DNA from: Aporrectodea caliginosa
Taxonomy: Eukaryota; Annelida; Clitellata; Crassiclitellata; Lumbricidae
DNA length: 64,000 nt
Assembly: GCA_020284085.1 (NCBI GenBank)
Contig: JACEVL010000006.1
Coordinates: 1,474,280-1,538,279, forward strand
Direction: 5' to 3'
Part shown: in pieces, positions 45,209-57,237 of the stretch
How the letters are laid out: every line of letters begins with the position of its first letter
Position numbering within the stretch: the first letter of the stretch is position 1
Notes under the pieces: generated by a model
What the model was told of the DNA's origin: nothing
The model's input: only the letters and a program-made list of their open reading frames with translations
Database searches by the model: none
Program-made: the position numbers and the translations under genes

Positions 45209-45912
45209 GTTCGAACCCGCAAGGCGAGCCTTCAAACCAATCAGCTACCGTACCAAAAGGCCGGACTCAGTCATAACCCCTGTTGGCAGACTAGGGCCTA
45301 ATCTCATCTACTCTCCAAGACTCCAACTGACCTGGTATCTCAAAACACAGTCTCCCTTGATAGTTTATTTCGGTGCCCCAGAGAAGGGTGCAAAGTAGAC
45401 TTTTTTAGAATAAATTTGCCTCCGAGACTATACTGCTAAAATAGACTATAGCCTAATCTAAAAGTCTCCAGGGGAAATGTGTCATCCTCTGTTGAAAAGT
45501 CTCTATCCCTAGAAATACTTCTTTGAGAAATACAATCACATTTTGTTTAAAAGTTAATAACAATTTTAAACATGTGTATTTTCTAACTTCATTGTAAAAA
45601 CTATTTAGATTTTTAAACCACATTTCACAATAATGACATCAAATTTGTGAGTGGGTGACATTATTTCAGTCCAGGGAGACTGTTTTGGGAAGACTATATT
45701 GCGACACCGGAGCAGCCAAATTAATCGAAATAAGGTTGACCTTGGACGTTATGCCAGAGGTCACATTTCGTTGACCAGGAAGACCTGAGAGGTAGCAGTA
45801 TTATTAGAAGTGCATGACTGCGTCCAAGTTGGCCTCACGACTCGCACGGTACACAGGCACACACTGGGCCAGTGAGACCATTATTAATCGCCTGCTTCCC
45901 ACTCTATTTTAC

Positions 45913-45962
<50 letters not shown>

Positions 45963-46797
45963 CAGTTTTATGTGAATCTGAATATCAATTTTAGATGTCT
46001 AACGCACGGTATTTCAACTGTCCGCCTGTGATGCCGCCATAATAAATGATCTAAAAGCATTACTATAAAACGCCCAACCATTCACTCATTTACATAGACC
46101 TACTATGCACAATGCACGTAGGACGGTATACGAGGCCTACTGTTTTAGCTTTGAAAATTCAGCACTATGACTGTTACGGGGGAAAGTGGCTTCGATTTTA
46201 AAACTAATGTTTGTCTAGATGTCCATTGTGACAATTATTTTTGCTGCCAAGCGATAGAGCCACACCAGCGTATTAATTAATAACTACGACTTATTGATTA
46301 TTAATCATGCCTTTGCGGGCGGAACGTGCGCAAATTAGCGCTACGTATGCTGTTGGCCAGCTACCACAGTGTGCCAATGCCAGCGCTGACGTCAATTGAA
46401 CTGAAGTGCATGCAATGCTTCAATTATATACAGATTCCTTGGCTTCGATAATATCCAAACGCTTGTTTATTGTGCTCATGCGCATAAATAATCGTTTTAT
46501 CTGAAAATGTACTATTATTTAGACCATTTAACAATGGAAGAGTAAACAATTAGGCCTACGCAAGGAAATGCAAAATAGGCCTAATGAAGACTATTATAAT
46601 ATAGAATAGAATAGGCCTATCTTTATTGTAAGACCAATTGCAAACCGCATTTTGGCTAACATGAAAGTTTAAAGGATTGTTTTCTCTATTTCTATATAAC
46701 AACATGTGATATAATAATATACTAATAATAATAATTATATGTAATAACATGTCAGGGCACATTACCCTTAAACCAGTATGGGAATCCTGTAAAAAAT
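45209..46797. other. Intron 1; (CTGT)n at 45911-45961; no gene
   Basis: Unique sequence with a perfect (CTGT)n run of about 50 bp. From about 46100 onward TAGGCCTA-type palindromes become frequent. Confidence 0.5.
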
Positions 46798-47006
46798 AAC
46801 GACTCTTATAGTCACGGGGGGTTAGACGTTGAAATTTGTGCATTTTGGGTGTGAATGTAGACTTTACTATGGGATCCTAAAAAGACTGTAGACCCCTTGG
46901 GGGTTGAACCCCTCAACCCCACCCGGCAATTCTCACCCTGCCTTAAATCTAAATATTGGGTGGGACATGTCCTACACCGGTCCCATAGGCAACGACTCTT
47001 ATAGTC
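46798..47006. mobile_element. 177-bp insertion flanked by 16-bp direct repeats
   Basis: AACGACTCTTATAGTC occurs at 46798-46813 and 46991-47006. The 177 bp between (46814-46990) contain, on the minus strand, a B-box-like GGGTTCAACCCC. Long direct repeats of this size are typical of LINE-mobilised insertions, so a SINE or processed RNA copy is likely. Confidence 0.65.
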
Positions 47007-47519
47007 TCGAGGAACTTTATGATGTGTGCTTTACAGCCACGCTGATTCCTGTTGTAAGTCAGTAGAAGCATCTTTACAGAAGAGACCAGGGACAATGCCC
47101 CATTGACCCCTTGGCCCTCCGACACTCCTGCAACATATAGGCCACTTTTCACGTTTCAATGTGCATATGGAATCTGCCATAGCCTGAAAATTGTTGCGTC
47201 CATCTGGGAAGCTTTTGGCCTCTCCTTGGTCTATCCAAGTTCGCAATCTATCGCCGATGGCAGTGCCATTAGTAGACAATGCATTCCTGCATGAAGGCAA
47301 AAGAAAAGGAGCAAGCCAATATGAGAACTGTAACGATAAGTTTTCTACTTATAGGCCTATTCTGCATTGTTCGACATTGCAATCGAATACCAGACGAGAC
47401 TTAAAGTCGGCAAACGCTCTTTGTAAATAATGATAAATTCTGCTTTATCGGTGGAAAAGGTGCTATCTCGGGCAGCGACCTCAGCTGGTCTAGTGCGGTT
47501 ATGATTCTGCCTATTATTT

Positions 47520-47573
<54 letters not shown>

Positions 47574-47605
47574 GTCATCATCGTCATCATCGTCGTCATC
47601 ATTGT
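47520..47605. repeat. (ATC)n microsatellite
   Basis: About 28 units with some GTC interruptions. The poly-Asp and poly-Met ORFs are artefacts. Confidence 0.95.
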
Positions 47606-48145
47606 AAAATTTAATGTCATTCTGGTTCATTCGTTGTGTTATTATTGCGATTTTAATTAATATTTTGTTGTTCTCATTGTTGTTGTTTTTGAATAATTTT
47701 GATGTTCTTTCAATGCCTCTGTTTTCCCTTCTTGCACACAATTTGCACTCTACACAATGTGCACTCTATATAACATCTAGGCTTGCAGTCCCACGAAATG
47801 AGATTCTGTTTAGCCTACAATTTTAGACGTATACGTTGCGACATTGAGCTTAGACAAATGTATTATCAACATTCGGTGCAAAGGTCATATTGTGCCTATG
47901 CACAAAATTAATTATGCACGAGGCTAATTCATCTTACAGTTTTAATCCAGCTCTTATTTATGCATAATCTAAATTAACTCAATTCCCTTGCGCTTGGATA
48001 AAACTACTAGGCCTAGCCTATAGACGAAGACCATAAAGTAGGCCTAGGCCCTGCTGTCGGGATTCAGGTAGCCTACTCGAGCATTATTTACAAACATATG
48101 TCATGCAACTCCTAAATAATTATTGTATACCTATAATCTGGTATA

Positions 48146-48148
<3 letters not shown>

Positions 48149-48203
<55 letters not shown>
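48149..48203. repeat. (AT)n microsatellite
   Basis: About 27 AT dinucleotides. Confidence 0.95.
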
Positions 48204-48205
<2 letters not shown>

Positions 48206-50785
48206 GGTATAGGCTAAGTATCTAATTATATATTTGGTATAGGCCTAAAAATGTGCATCATCATCAATAAAAGATTACTCCCTGTAAATTATAATATTAT
48301 AGGCTTGTAGCCTACAATTATATTTCTCCATTAAATCTCTCAAATGTCTCGATGATTAACATTTAAACAATGTATCAACAGCCTAAATGTTTAAAATACT
48401 TTCGTATCCAACCGACAGGCAAACGCATGCCAAGTTGCCAACACACTGAAACACCGACCGGCATACAGGCGGACATACACGTACAGGAGGACATACACAG
48501 TCATACATGCACACCGACAGACACAGACAGACTTAAAGGTAGACAGACACAGACGGAGGCGATTCATGCGGACAGATTCGATGAAGATGAATCGTGTCTA
48601 CATGAGATGATTCAGAATGTTATAACTGTGAGCCAAGTGGCTGATGTTGTTTGTCTGTCGGCCGTCGGGAGCGCTTCACTTCCGTCTTTAACAGCGATTC
48701 ATTAAAAGTCTCGGCAAATATCTCTAGACTAAGTAAAAGACTTTCGGTATATATGTATATTTCTCTATCTTTGTCAGTATGTCTCTTCGTCTGTCTTTCT
48801 ATCTCCGTCAGTATCTCTCCACCTATGAGTAGCCTACACCTCTTTCCGACCGACCGTCCGTCTCACTCTCGTCTCTGTCTGTCTGTCTGTCCCTCTTGCC
48901 AGTGCATGTCTTTAACGGATTCTGGACTACTGGGACAAAGTCTGCTACTCTTAGACTACTTTCAATGTCTATTGAAACGTCAACATCTGAAAGTAGAGAA
49001 TTACATGGGACAAATCACCAAAACTACTGGGACAAATCTGTCTAAAACTACTGGGACATTTGTCCCAGTAGTTATACAGTTAAAATATGCACTGCCATTC
49101 TTGCAGCCTACGGAATAAAGATGTCTTAATTCCTGAGATGACTGGCCTTAAATTTCAATCGAAAACTTGGCAATGTCATCAGTCTGAATAAAGTTTACGG
49201 CTATGTTTCAATCGTTCGTTTATGGCCTAAACTTTAGTCTGTTGATTTGTTTTTGTCGTTTAGAATAGGCCTTAACGAAGCCCTCTGGTCTTTCACTCAA
49301 TGGCTTGGACGCGAGCGGTTTGTGAAAACCACATCTCTGCGATTATAACTGTCACCCCCCTGTGGGGCTACATGAGATAATATTGGTACCGACTGTCAGG
49401 CTTTGGGGGAAGGGGAGGAAAGGAGCAGGGTCTTTACATCCCTCAGTTCCCAACCCCCGCCGGTAGACAAATTGAAATTTGACTCCATTGCCTCAATGAA
49501 GTAGAAACAAGGTCTAACTTGCATTTAAGTTTCATTGTGTAGTAGAGTCTAGTATAGGCATGAGCAGTATTTAACTATGTCTTAAGGCTGCCTGGCCGCT
49601 GGACTTATCTCGTCCCTTGTAATTGTTTTCTTTTTATAGAATTAAATTTAATGCCTACATGACTTACGGCTTAGAGTTGCAATATATTAGGCCTACATGA
49701 GAATATCACTCTGGACAATCACATTCTCTAGAGTCTCTTACCTTGAGTTTTGTACGAGCTCGTTTGTAACAACTATACTATAGCGTTGGTGCAATGTTAC
49801 GTATGATTGTGTCAATTTGTGTGTATGTATGTGTGCAATGAATGTGTGTAATCTAGAACTTGTTTGTATATGCATGTGTATGTATATGTCGTATGTATAG
49901 TCTATGTTTATGTATACGTCCCGTATATGAGTATGTATGTATGCGTATATGTTACACATGTATGTATATTATCTACACGTGTAAATGTATGTATTTCTGA
50001 CATTGGTATGTCGTCGGCGCATGTGTGGAGCCAGAGGAAGTTGGTCACTGTTAGCGACCGCGGGACCTTCGGAGGCGGCAGCTGCGGTTAGTGATGCAGA
50101 GGCGTTGACAAGAGACCGCTTCCGCAACTGCTGTGCCCGGGATGAGTAACCAGGCCGACTAATGCGACTGGTAATTGACACCAACCAAGACCAAAGATTA
50201 CGGCGAACGATAACGTATATATCTGTATCAAAGTATAAGTCTATATAAAACTGATATCGCAGTACGAGCGTAAGTATGTGCACAATATATATACATGTGT
50301 TAATACTTGTACATGTTTAGATACTGAAAGCAATTTCATTCTGATATGAAGTCATTTTTGCAACGAACATGGGTCATGTTCGACACACTGCCTTATATCT
50401 GAATACACACGAGTCATCTGATACTGTAGTAGTTCTAAGAGTGATGACAAATGCTTTCGTGGACAGGGCTCTGCGCAGTTATCATCGTCGATAAGACCGT
50501 CGACTACTTTTAAGTGAACAGTCAATGACAGCTTATCTGACAATATAGGCAATATTCAACATACGTTCAATATCAACTCTACCTTCCCAAAAACTAACAC
50601 TGAGCATGTGTCCATGATGTAGGGCCTATGTAGCATTTTATAAATGAGTCTTCGTTACAAGTGCCGGACTTACCATTAAGCTAAAATAAACTACAGCTTA
50701 GGGTTCCAAATTTTGTATATGTTTTAATAAAATGCTAAAATTATTTTTAAAATCACATTTAAGCATCGTTCCCATGGTATAGGCC
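48204..50785. other. Intron 1 sequence with short repeats and a GC-richer stretch
   Basis: 48425-48550 is acaca/cagac-rich and 49820-49990 is TGTATG-rich. A palindrome actactgggacatttgtccc sits near 49048, with two further ctactgggacaaa copies at 48927 and 49020. 49290-49500 is more complex and lacks ORFs. No gene is supported. Confidence 0.45.
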
Positions 50786-50793
50786 TATAGGGC

Positions 50794-51266
50794 CTTGGGT
50801 GTCAAACCTTTTTCAATGGCCGGCCAGTGGTAATATTTTCCAGCAAGTAGCGGGCCAGGGTGCTGAAGTCCTTTGAGAAAAATGGGGTGGGGTCGGAAAG
50901 GGGGCTGGGTGAGCCCGTCCCAGAAAATTTGTTCAAAACTAAATCTTAAATGGTGCATTTTTTAGCATAGGCCTACAGACAGTCAAATTAGGCCTATAAA
51001 ATCTTATATTTGATCTTCACTATCATTCATGAACATCACATGAAACTCGTTAATCCATAAGTCTAAGGTAGTTTCTAGCTATTGTAAGCTTACATAAAGA
51101 AATCATTTTTTCTCTTATTCTGGTAGCCTACTTAGAAACAGTCCGTGTCAAATGGAGTCGCAATAACAAGCTCACAATAACAAAATTAATGAAATTGTGT
51201 AGTCATCAGGAAAGGCTCTGCGGGCTAGAAAAACATCGTCGACGGGCCGGCTTTTTGACACCCCTG
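50794..51266. mobile_element. hAT-type MITE, 473 bp
   Basis: The ends CTTGGGTGTCAAAC and (inverted) CAGGGGTGTCAAAA, each followed by a GGCCGGC block, are the type of terminal repeats seen in hAT elements. The flanks tatagggc (50786-50793) and gataggcc (51267-51274) agree at 6 of 8 positions, a decayed target duplication. Non-coding. Confidence 0.75.
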
Positions 51267-51805
51267 GATAGGCCCACTATATTAAAATCTAAGCTTATGA
51301 TAGAGATCAAGCCAACTAAATGATAATTGGTTATCAGTAAATACATTCATTTGAAAACAATTTGAATTTTTCACTTTAAATGCCTTGCTATTGATGAATT
51401 AAAAGGCACACGTACATGCTTTCAAGTTTCGCGAGACGTTTCAGTGTAATTTTTTTTAACAAGGGATCTCCAAACTTTCTATAGCTTAGGGCCTCATAGA
51501 GTCTAAATCCGGCACTATTCGTTACATTACTTTTGTTAGGTACTAAAAGACGGTGTATATTAAGCAAGGTCCTTAACACTGCATAGTAAATAGTTTAGCT
51601 GCTATCTGTGAATACGAAAGAAGCGCCGTTTTCGAAAGGTGTTGAGAAATGAAATCTGACGTAGGCTATTCATTAGATTATAGGCCTACAAAACGTCGGG
51701 GTGCATAAGCCTAAGCTTGTAGACATACATAATGTGTATAGGTCTAGGCTATATAATATCTTGCACGCATTCACAGTTTCATACCCAGTTTCCAACATAC
51801 GTTCA

Positions 51806-51965
51806 GTAGCGTAATCGTAATCTCCAGATTTATAAAGCGCTACTGTAACGTCCGCTAAGTGCAGGTCACCAGCTTATTCACGAGCGCTGCGTCGGATCAG
51901 AGGGGTTGTCCAGATCGATGTCCAGTGCAGGTCCGAGTCCGGTTGCACAATAATATTGTGACACA
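51806..51965 (-). mobile_element. LINE 3' end matching the 36785-38262 family
   Basis: On the minus strand it reads gagcgctcgtgaataagctg, a gcgctttataaatctggag block and gattacgattacg, the same order as 38150-38260. It has the same extra 5' part (gaggggttgtcc on plus) as 63864-64000. Confidence 0.75.
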
Positions 51966-52872
51966 TTGCTGTATTATATAATACAAGTGTAACAACGTAA
52001 TTCTGGCATAGACCTAATAGCCTACTGAAGAATCACGCAGGCATTCTGCTTCGTAACGAAGCGGCTAAAAGGACGATCGTAAGAGTTTCTGTTCCTCTTA
52101 AAGCTTCGCCCTAGTAGGCCTGTAAATAAATTGGAGATATATTTCGTCGATATGGTGCAAGCAGTATCTCCCTATACGGATATGATCATGATAAATCCTG
52201 TTGTCTGGAGTCTTTTTATTTAAATGTTGCTAAAATCTAGAGTAGAGCGTTCTGTGCGAATGTATATAATTTGCATAAGGAGCGGGGAGGCTTAATCTAG
52301 TGTATGTATTGCCAAGATCCCTTTCCATGGATAGGGCTAACTTAGGCATGAACTTCTATATACAAAAAGCAAAGATGCTTAATTTATATTATAATAGAAT
52401 TTAATGCTTAGGGCAACAGCAAGATATTTCTAAACATACTAATATATTTTTGCTTCGGATAATGAAAATTCTATTCTTCGCATGATTAAGTCTTGGTGGA
52501 TCAATCAATCAATCAATCAATCAGTCAATCAATCAAATCAATCAATCAATCAGTCATTTAGTCAGTCATCCAGAAATCCTCAACTTCAGTTATTGATCCA
52601 GAAATCCAGATATACAAATACAATACAAATGATTATTATGAAAGTAAATTACATCATGAATAGGCCTAAAAGTTAAGTGTAAGTTCATTGTAGAGCCCAA
52701 TAGTTTACTGGAGAAATTGGTGAAAAGCAGACCTAAAAAATTGAAGAACCAAGGTCCCGCTAAATAAGGCCCCTTTTTCCCTGAGAGAAAAAGGCCATTG
52801 TTGAGATTGATGAAAACTGCATTTTGAACCTCGGAAAAATAAGTTAGAAACGTATAAGAAGGTAGGTCTAAC
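51966..52872. other. Start of intron 1, AT-rich; (AATC)n at 52499-52555
   Basis: No exon or regulatory block stands out. The (AATC)n run is a simple microsatellite. Confidence 0.5.
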
Positions 52873-52984
52873 CTCCATTTGCTTGATCCAGACGTTGGTG
52901 AATAAGTAGAACGACAAGAATCCAGATCAGACTTGATGGAACTGATCCCGGGATGTGAGGCGTTCTGCTCTTCAATTTACTCAT
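52873..52984 (-). CDS. FGFR: FGFR-like receptor first coding exon: signal peptide
   Basis: An ATG at 52984 on the minus strand, with A at -3, opens 37 codons: a basic start (M-S-K-L-K-S-R), then a hydrophobic core S-L-I-W-I-L-V-V-L-L-I, then a polar stretch ending Q-A-N-G. This is a typical secretory signal peptide. The exon ends GGAG|GTTAGA in phase 1; joined to the exon ending at 35098 it makes an Asp codon and leads straight into Ig domain 1. The reading frame is open further upstream, with another in-frame ATG in poorer context, so the start is a choice made because the peptide beginning at 52984 is a compact signal sequence. The link to the Ig exons rests on phase, strand and order across a 17.8-kb intron; transcripts would be decisive. 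Confidence 0.66.
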
Positions 52985-53149
52985 GTCGTATGTTCTGTTT
53001 CGACAGACTTCGAAGTAAACAAGTTCTTTCTGTTTCTGCGACAGCAATTTCAGAAAATACGATAATCTGCAATAACATACACTGGCTTCCTGAACTGACA
53101 ACTCCTCAACGTCACAAATATAGTCACAGATCATCCGTTTCAAGGAACA

Positions 53150-54130
53150 ATTTTCACCGGCGGTGGCCAATGTTGTGCCGCAGCTCCTAACTTTACCGCG
53201 AACTCCATTGAGTCTTGCGCCGGCTGCAGTCTCGTCTCAGCCATGCGCGCTGTTTGAATAGCGGCGCAGAAAAGAAGAACGATTCTATCGAATGATGAGA
53301 TAATCTATCTTTTAATGCGTCTGTTGATCTGCATAAACCGTCTATTTACACATGCTCATCCAGCGCACAGTCTGAATAGAGCGACAGAATGCAATAACGA
53401 CTGCCGCTTCCGTCTGTAACCAGTCGGCTGCGTTGAACGCGCGCGCACTGCGCAGTTCTACGAATGCCTGGCACCGGTTCGTCCGTTGAGATTCGAGACA
53501 ACGCTTATTAGCTGCCAGACGAATAAAGACGAATATATCGGCCTTCGCTGTATCGGGCCACCACGCATGCGTCTCTTCCCGTCTTCCGCCGTACGTACGC
53601 TGGATGGTAAGTATATAATTCCCGCACAAACGCTGTTGTCACTTTTATCAGTCTGCGACTTTGCACAACATTCCAAGAAAGCCGAACGATAGACAGATAA
53701 CGCTCGGCGCTAACAGATGGGCGAGATGATAATAATCCAGGTGATATTAGCATCCCCAGCCGCCCGTCCGTCCTTGCCCTGCACTGGCTGGGCTGCGGGG
53801 GCTGACAGGCTAGATGGATGGGCACTGCGGGCGAATCGGGTTTCATGCCACGACAGGGTTCCCAGCTGTGGACCAGGTCCTTGTAATCGGATACCACCGG
53901 TGCGAGGGGGTGGGTGGAAGTGCCCCCTCCTCCGTCTGAGAGACATGAAGAAAATGATACCGGACACTTGTTTGCCGATGCGATCTTTGATCTGCGAGCG
54001 ACGCGAACAAACGCCTGTCAAGTGCTAATTGAAACGGACTTAAACTGTCGGTAGCCGGTGTTGGGTTCCGCGCTGAACATTGTCTGAGACTCCGAGTCCG
54101 TAATAGCAGCAAGCAACGAGTCAAGGACCG
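53150..54130 (-). promoter_or_regulatory. CpG-rich promoter / 5' UTR region of the FGFR-like gene
   Basis: This block directly upstream of the signal-peptide exon is much richer in G+C and in CpG than its surroundings (for example around 53160-53240, 53400-53480 and 53760-53960). Many short overlapping ORFs occur here on both strands, the usual by-product of GC-rich sequence, and none looks like a protein. By position it should hold the transcription start of the minus-strand receptor gene. On the plus strand a donor-like GATG|GTAAGTATA occurs at about 53605, so a divergent transcript is possible but unproven. Confidence 0.5.
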
Positions 54131-54325
54131 TCTATGATTGCCACGAAAGAAACACCTAAAACCGTCAGTCGTCGAGAGTTAAAAAGTCGCTCAATTTGGC
54201 TCAAATTTGGCTGAAAAAACTCTGAGGGGTAATAAAGCACAAGATGCCGTTCTTAGACAAATAGAGCGCGACTGGGCGGGGTGAATACGCGTCGACTGAT
54301 CGTCCCTTTTATCTGACGTTAGGAC

Positions 54326-54461
54326 CGGTGGCGTAAATCATGGGGGATAGAGGGGACTGTCCCATAAAAGTTTTAACTGGGGCTCTTCTGTTCCCCAAAA
54401 TGCAAAAATCCGGCCCACGAAAAATTCTGTCCCCCAAGTTATGTACAGATTTTCGCCTCTG
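54326..54461. mobile_element. hAT-type MITE, 136 bp, perfect 8-bp target duplication
   Basis: GTTAGGAC lies at 54318-54325 and 54462-54469. The ends CGGTGGCGTAAATC and (inverted) CAGAGGCGAAAATC are imperfect inverted repeats. It has no coding content and lies about 1.4 kb upstream of the receptor's first exon. Confidence 0.9.
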
Positions 54462-54469
54462 GTTAGGAC

Positions 54470-55836
54470 AACAGCTTCGACGTAGCGCTATCTGCCGAAG
54501 AACAACATTGAAGAGACATTGACGCTAACAGCTGTGATAGGCCTACTCGATTGATGACATATCGGTTATTGAAAACGCAGCTTCAGTGGTCCACCAGTCT
54601 TCGTTGGAATGCATCATTATCAGTCATTATGTCATGTCATTCATCTTCTTCAGCTGTTCAGCTGTTGTGACACCAGTCCAAAGAGTATTCAGTCAAGTGA
54701 AGATCCAGTGTATCAGGCGAATAAACAGTCAAGCAAATATATTCAGCCAGGCAAAGATTCAGTGAAACGAAAATTCAGTCAACGCAACGAAACAGCTAAG
54801 CGAAGTAAAGACACTGTCGAGTGTATTGCAGGCTGTCTGTTCTGTTAGTAGTTAAGATTTATGTCTCTGTCATTTGTGTTCTTGTGAATTGTTTCAATTG
54901 CATAACTGTACACTGTAACCGGTTGCGGTTTGTCAACCGGATTGTTTCAATAAAGAATATTATTAAAGTGAAATTCAGTTAGGTAAAAATGCAGTCAAGA
55001 GAAGATTATAAATAACTGATTCAGTCAAGCGAATATACCACCACATGCGAACCATACCGTAGTGGTACCCTTTGCCAGTCTAAATACAGCTTGTTTGTAA
55101 AATACAACTCCACCCTGGAGTTTGGTCCATTTCGTATAACTGCATTTGTCTTGTTGCCCGAAGCATAGCATTATGTGCCATTCGCAGCTGCCAGATTGAA
55201 TAGGTTTGCATCGATACGTTTGGATTATGAACTGCATGTGTTCGGAATTTGGGTGCCATGGGCTAATGGCTGCGAAGTTTTGGATGCGACTGGTTCTGAC
55301 TTTCCTGTCGACTTAGAAGTTTAGTTCTGGAGCTGACCCGTCGATACTAGATTTCATTTTCAAACCCATGCAAACTTGTACAGCACTCACGATATAGGCC
55401 TAAAGTAGGCCTAGGACCTAGGCCATTGCACGACATGCTTGTGCATTTACACGGAGGATAAGATTATACAAATTATGTTCTGCCTTATCACTTATACGCT
55501 CAGGTTAATAATTGGTGTTGTGCTGGACGAATGATTGGGGTTCAATACCGTGTATGAAGGCAGAAACCGATGACATGACCTCGGGCATTAGAAGATTGGC
55601 TGCAAGGATATTGAATGTCAGTTTATTAACGCATTGCTTGTGAACTGACCCTGGCTGCAGATTCAGGATTTGATGTTGGGGTGGATGGGGTGAGGCAGGG
55701 GCTGGGGAAAAGTAAAAGTTCTGGAGCTTAATGAGAAGGACAATAGAGGGCTGTTCGTCCAATCAGAATCCATCAGTTTTTACGCCGTTATCGCTGATCA
55801 AACGCAATAAATAATATGGCTTTACATTGCTGAACA
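54470..55836. other. Upstream flank; loose 15-bp repeat and possible LTR-like end
   Basis: 54680-55040 repeats a ttcagtcaagcgaa-type motif about ten times, loosely spaced. Inside lies a polyadenylation-like aataaagaatattattaaag at 54950. Together this could be a solo LTR or an element's 3' region. I found no matching second copy. Confidence 0.35.
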
Positions 55837-56202
55837 CATAGGCGCCGACTTTTGCTGTTGTCTCTGGGCGAATGGGTGCTACGGTTCTACCCGGGGAAAA
55901 GTTTTATATTCTACATTGCCATAGGTTAGTTTTAGCGCATTTTCTGAAAAAAAAATTGTTTTCTTGTCAAGGGTTACGTAGTTAGAAAACCTAATTGAAA
56001 CTCACGTGACGGTGACTGACATAGTTGTGCAAACTTAGGCCTACTGCTTACACATTCCGAAATTTGTGTATGTACAATTATACATAGGACATTTGCAAAT
56101 TTATCGTACAGTAGGTCCGAATTCTTCTGGGTGCGACGCACCCATTGAACTTTCTCTCTGGGTGCATTCGCACCCAAGGCTCCCAGAGAGTCGGCGCCTA
56201 TG
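55837..56202. mobile_element. MITE with CATAGGCGCCGACT ends
   Basis: CATAGGCGCCGACT at 55837 and its inverse ending at 56202 form perfect 14-bp terminal repeats; inner parts (gcgaatgggtgc and inverse) also pair. Such CATAGGCGCC ends occur in hAT-type MITEs. No 8-bp duplication was seen. Confidence 0.75.
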
Positions 56203-56213
56203 AGAAGGATGAA

Positions 56214-56394
56214 CAAGAGGAGGAGGAGGAGGAGGAAGAGGAGGAGGAGGAGGAGGAGGAGGAGGAGGAAGAGGAAGAGGAAGAGGAAGAGGAAGAGGAA
56301 GAGGAAGAGGAAGAGGAAGAGGAAGAGGAAGAAGAAGAAGAAGAAGAAGAAGAAGAAGAAGAAGAAGAAGAAGAAAAAGAAGAAGAAGAAGAAG
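56214..56394. repeat. Pure purine (GGA)/(GAAGAG)/(GAA) tract
   Basis: About 180 bp contain only A and G on the plus strand and pass through three repeat phases. It adjoins the tail of SINE copy C, whose family carries a (TTC)n tail on the minus strand, so it probably grew from that tail. The poly-Glu, poly-Arg/Lys and poly-Leu ORFs are artefacts. Confidence 0.95.
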
Positions 56395-56690
56395 ACCAAC
56401 AGGATAACCTCGAGAGGCAGCCATCGGTATGAAGTATAGCGACTTCATTTTCTTAGTCTCGGCATACGATGACTGGTGACCAGTCCTCTCCAGCGCCTCC
56501 TGATCTTCCCTGTGACAGTGTAGATGTTCACTGTATTCAATTACGAACAAAGAGTTCGCTGTGAGGCGTAAGCAAAGCGAAAATTTTGAAACATTTTTTT
56601 ACTGCCCTGTTAGAGATGTCAACACCAGACCTCTTGGTCGAAGCTCCAGCATGCTAAACAGTAGACTGTCGCGAACCTTGAGATAGTCAT
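56395..56690 (-). mobile_element. tRNA-headed SINE, copy C
   Basis: Minus strand. The diverged tRNA-like head is near 56600-56680 (gtttagcatgctggagcttc). Body blocks aagaaaatgaag (56445) and ggctgcctctcg (56410) match copy D. Confidence 0.65.
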
Positions 56691-57237
56691 TGGTCAAACT
56701 TAATTATAGATCATTATTATAAATAATTATCTGAGTAACTGCCATTCTACATTTTTATGCCACCCCATTCCGCAATTAGCGTAGAGTTTACTCTATAAAT
56801 TTGGACCTCTATCTGTTGAAACGGCGTATAAATATACAGGCTTCAAATGCATAACCTCTTCAAACTCCGCCACTGCTCGTATTCTGGCAGTGCCAGTCCC
56901 AAGCCTGGGCAAAGAAGGAGAGCGACGCTACTCATTTTTGTTATGACACAGTCATACAATGTCGCTAACCAGCAGCTAGGCCTAACCACAATCTCTTCGA
57001 TCTATAGGCCTATTTTAAAGCGCATAATTATAGGCTATATAATATTATTTTGATCTCTTATAGACTTCGACGTACAGTCGTGCACGTTCACAACGCTTTT
57101 GAGAGGGGCAGAAAAGAAGATATACATGTACAAATCATAAGATCATAGACTTTAAGAACCACGAGTCCGGGATCCAGGCCACGACCATTTCAAATAAAAT
57201 GTTACATGCTGTAACGTTTAAGGATCTAAGTCTTATA
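56691..57237. other. Flank with dispersed repeat at 56863-56945
   Basis: ctcgtattctggcagtgcca and the following 60 bp match 30672-30765. Nothing else is recognised. Confidence 0.45.

Noticed and set aside
45205..45260. B-box-like GGTTCGAACCCGC suggesting a tRNA gene
   Set aside because: No A box or cloverleaf could be built around it. It directly follows a hAT target duplication and may be SINE debris.
53342..54124. Several overlapping ORFs of 60-130 codons on both strands
   Set aside because: They lie in the CpG-rich promoter block, overlap each other and show no domain or conserved motif.
55974..56550. Poly-Glu, poly-Lys/Arg and poly-Leu/Pro ORFs
   Set aside because: They come from the all-purine tract and its complement.
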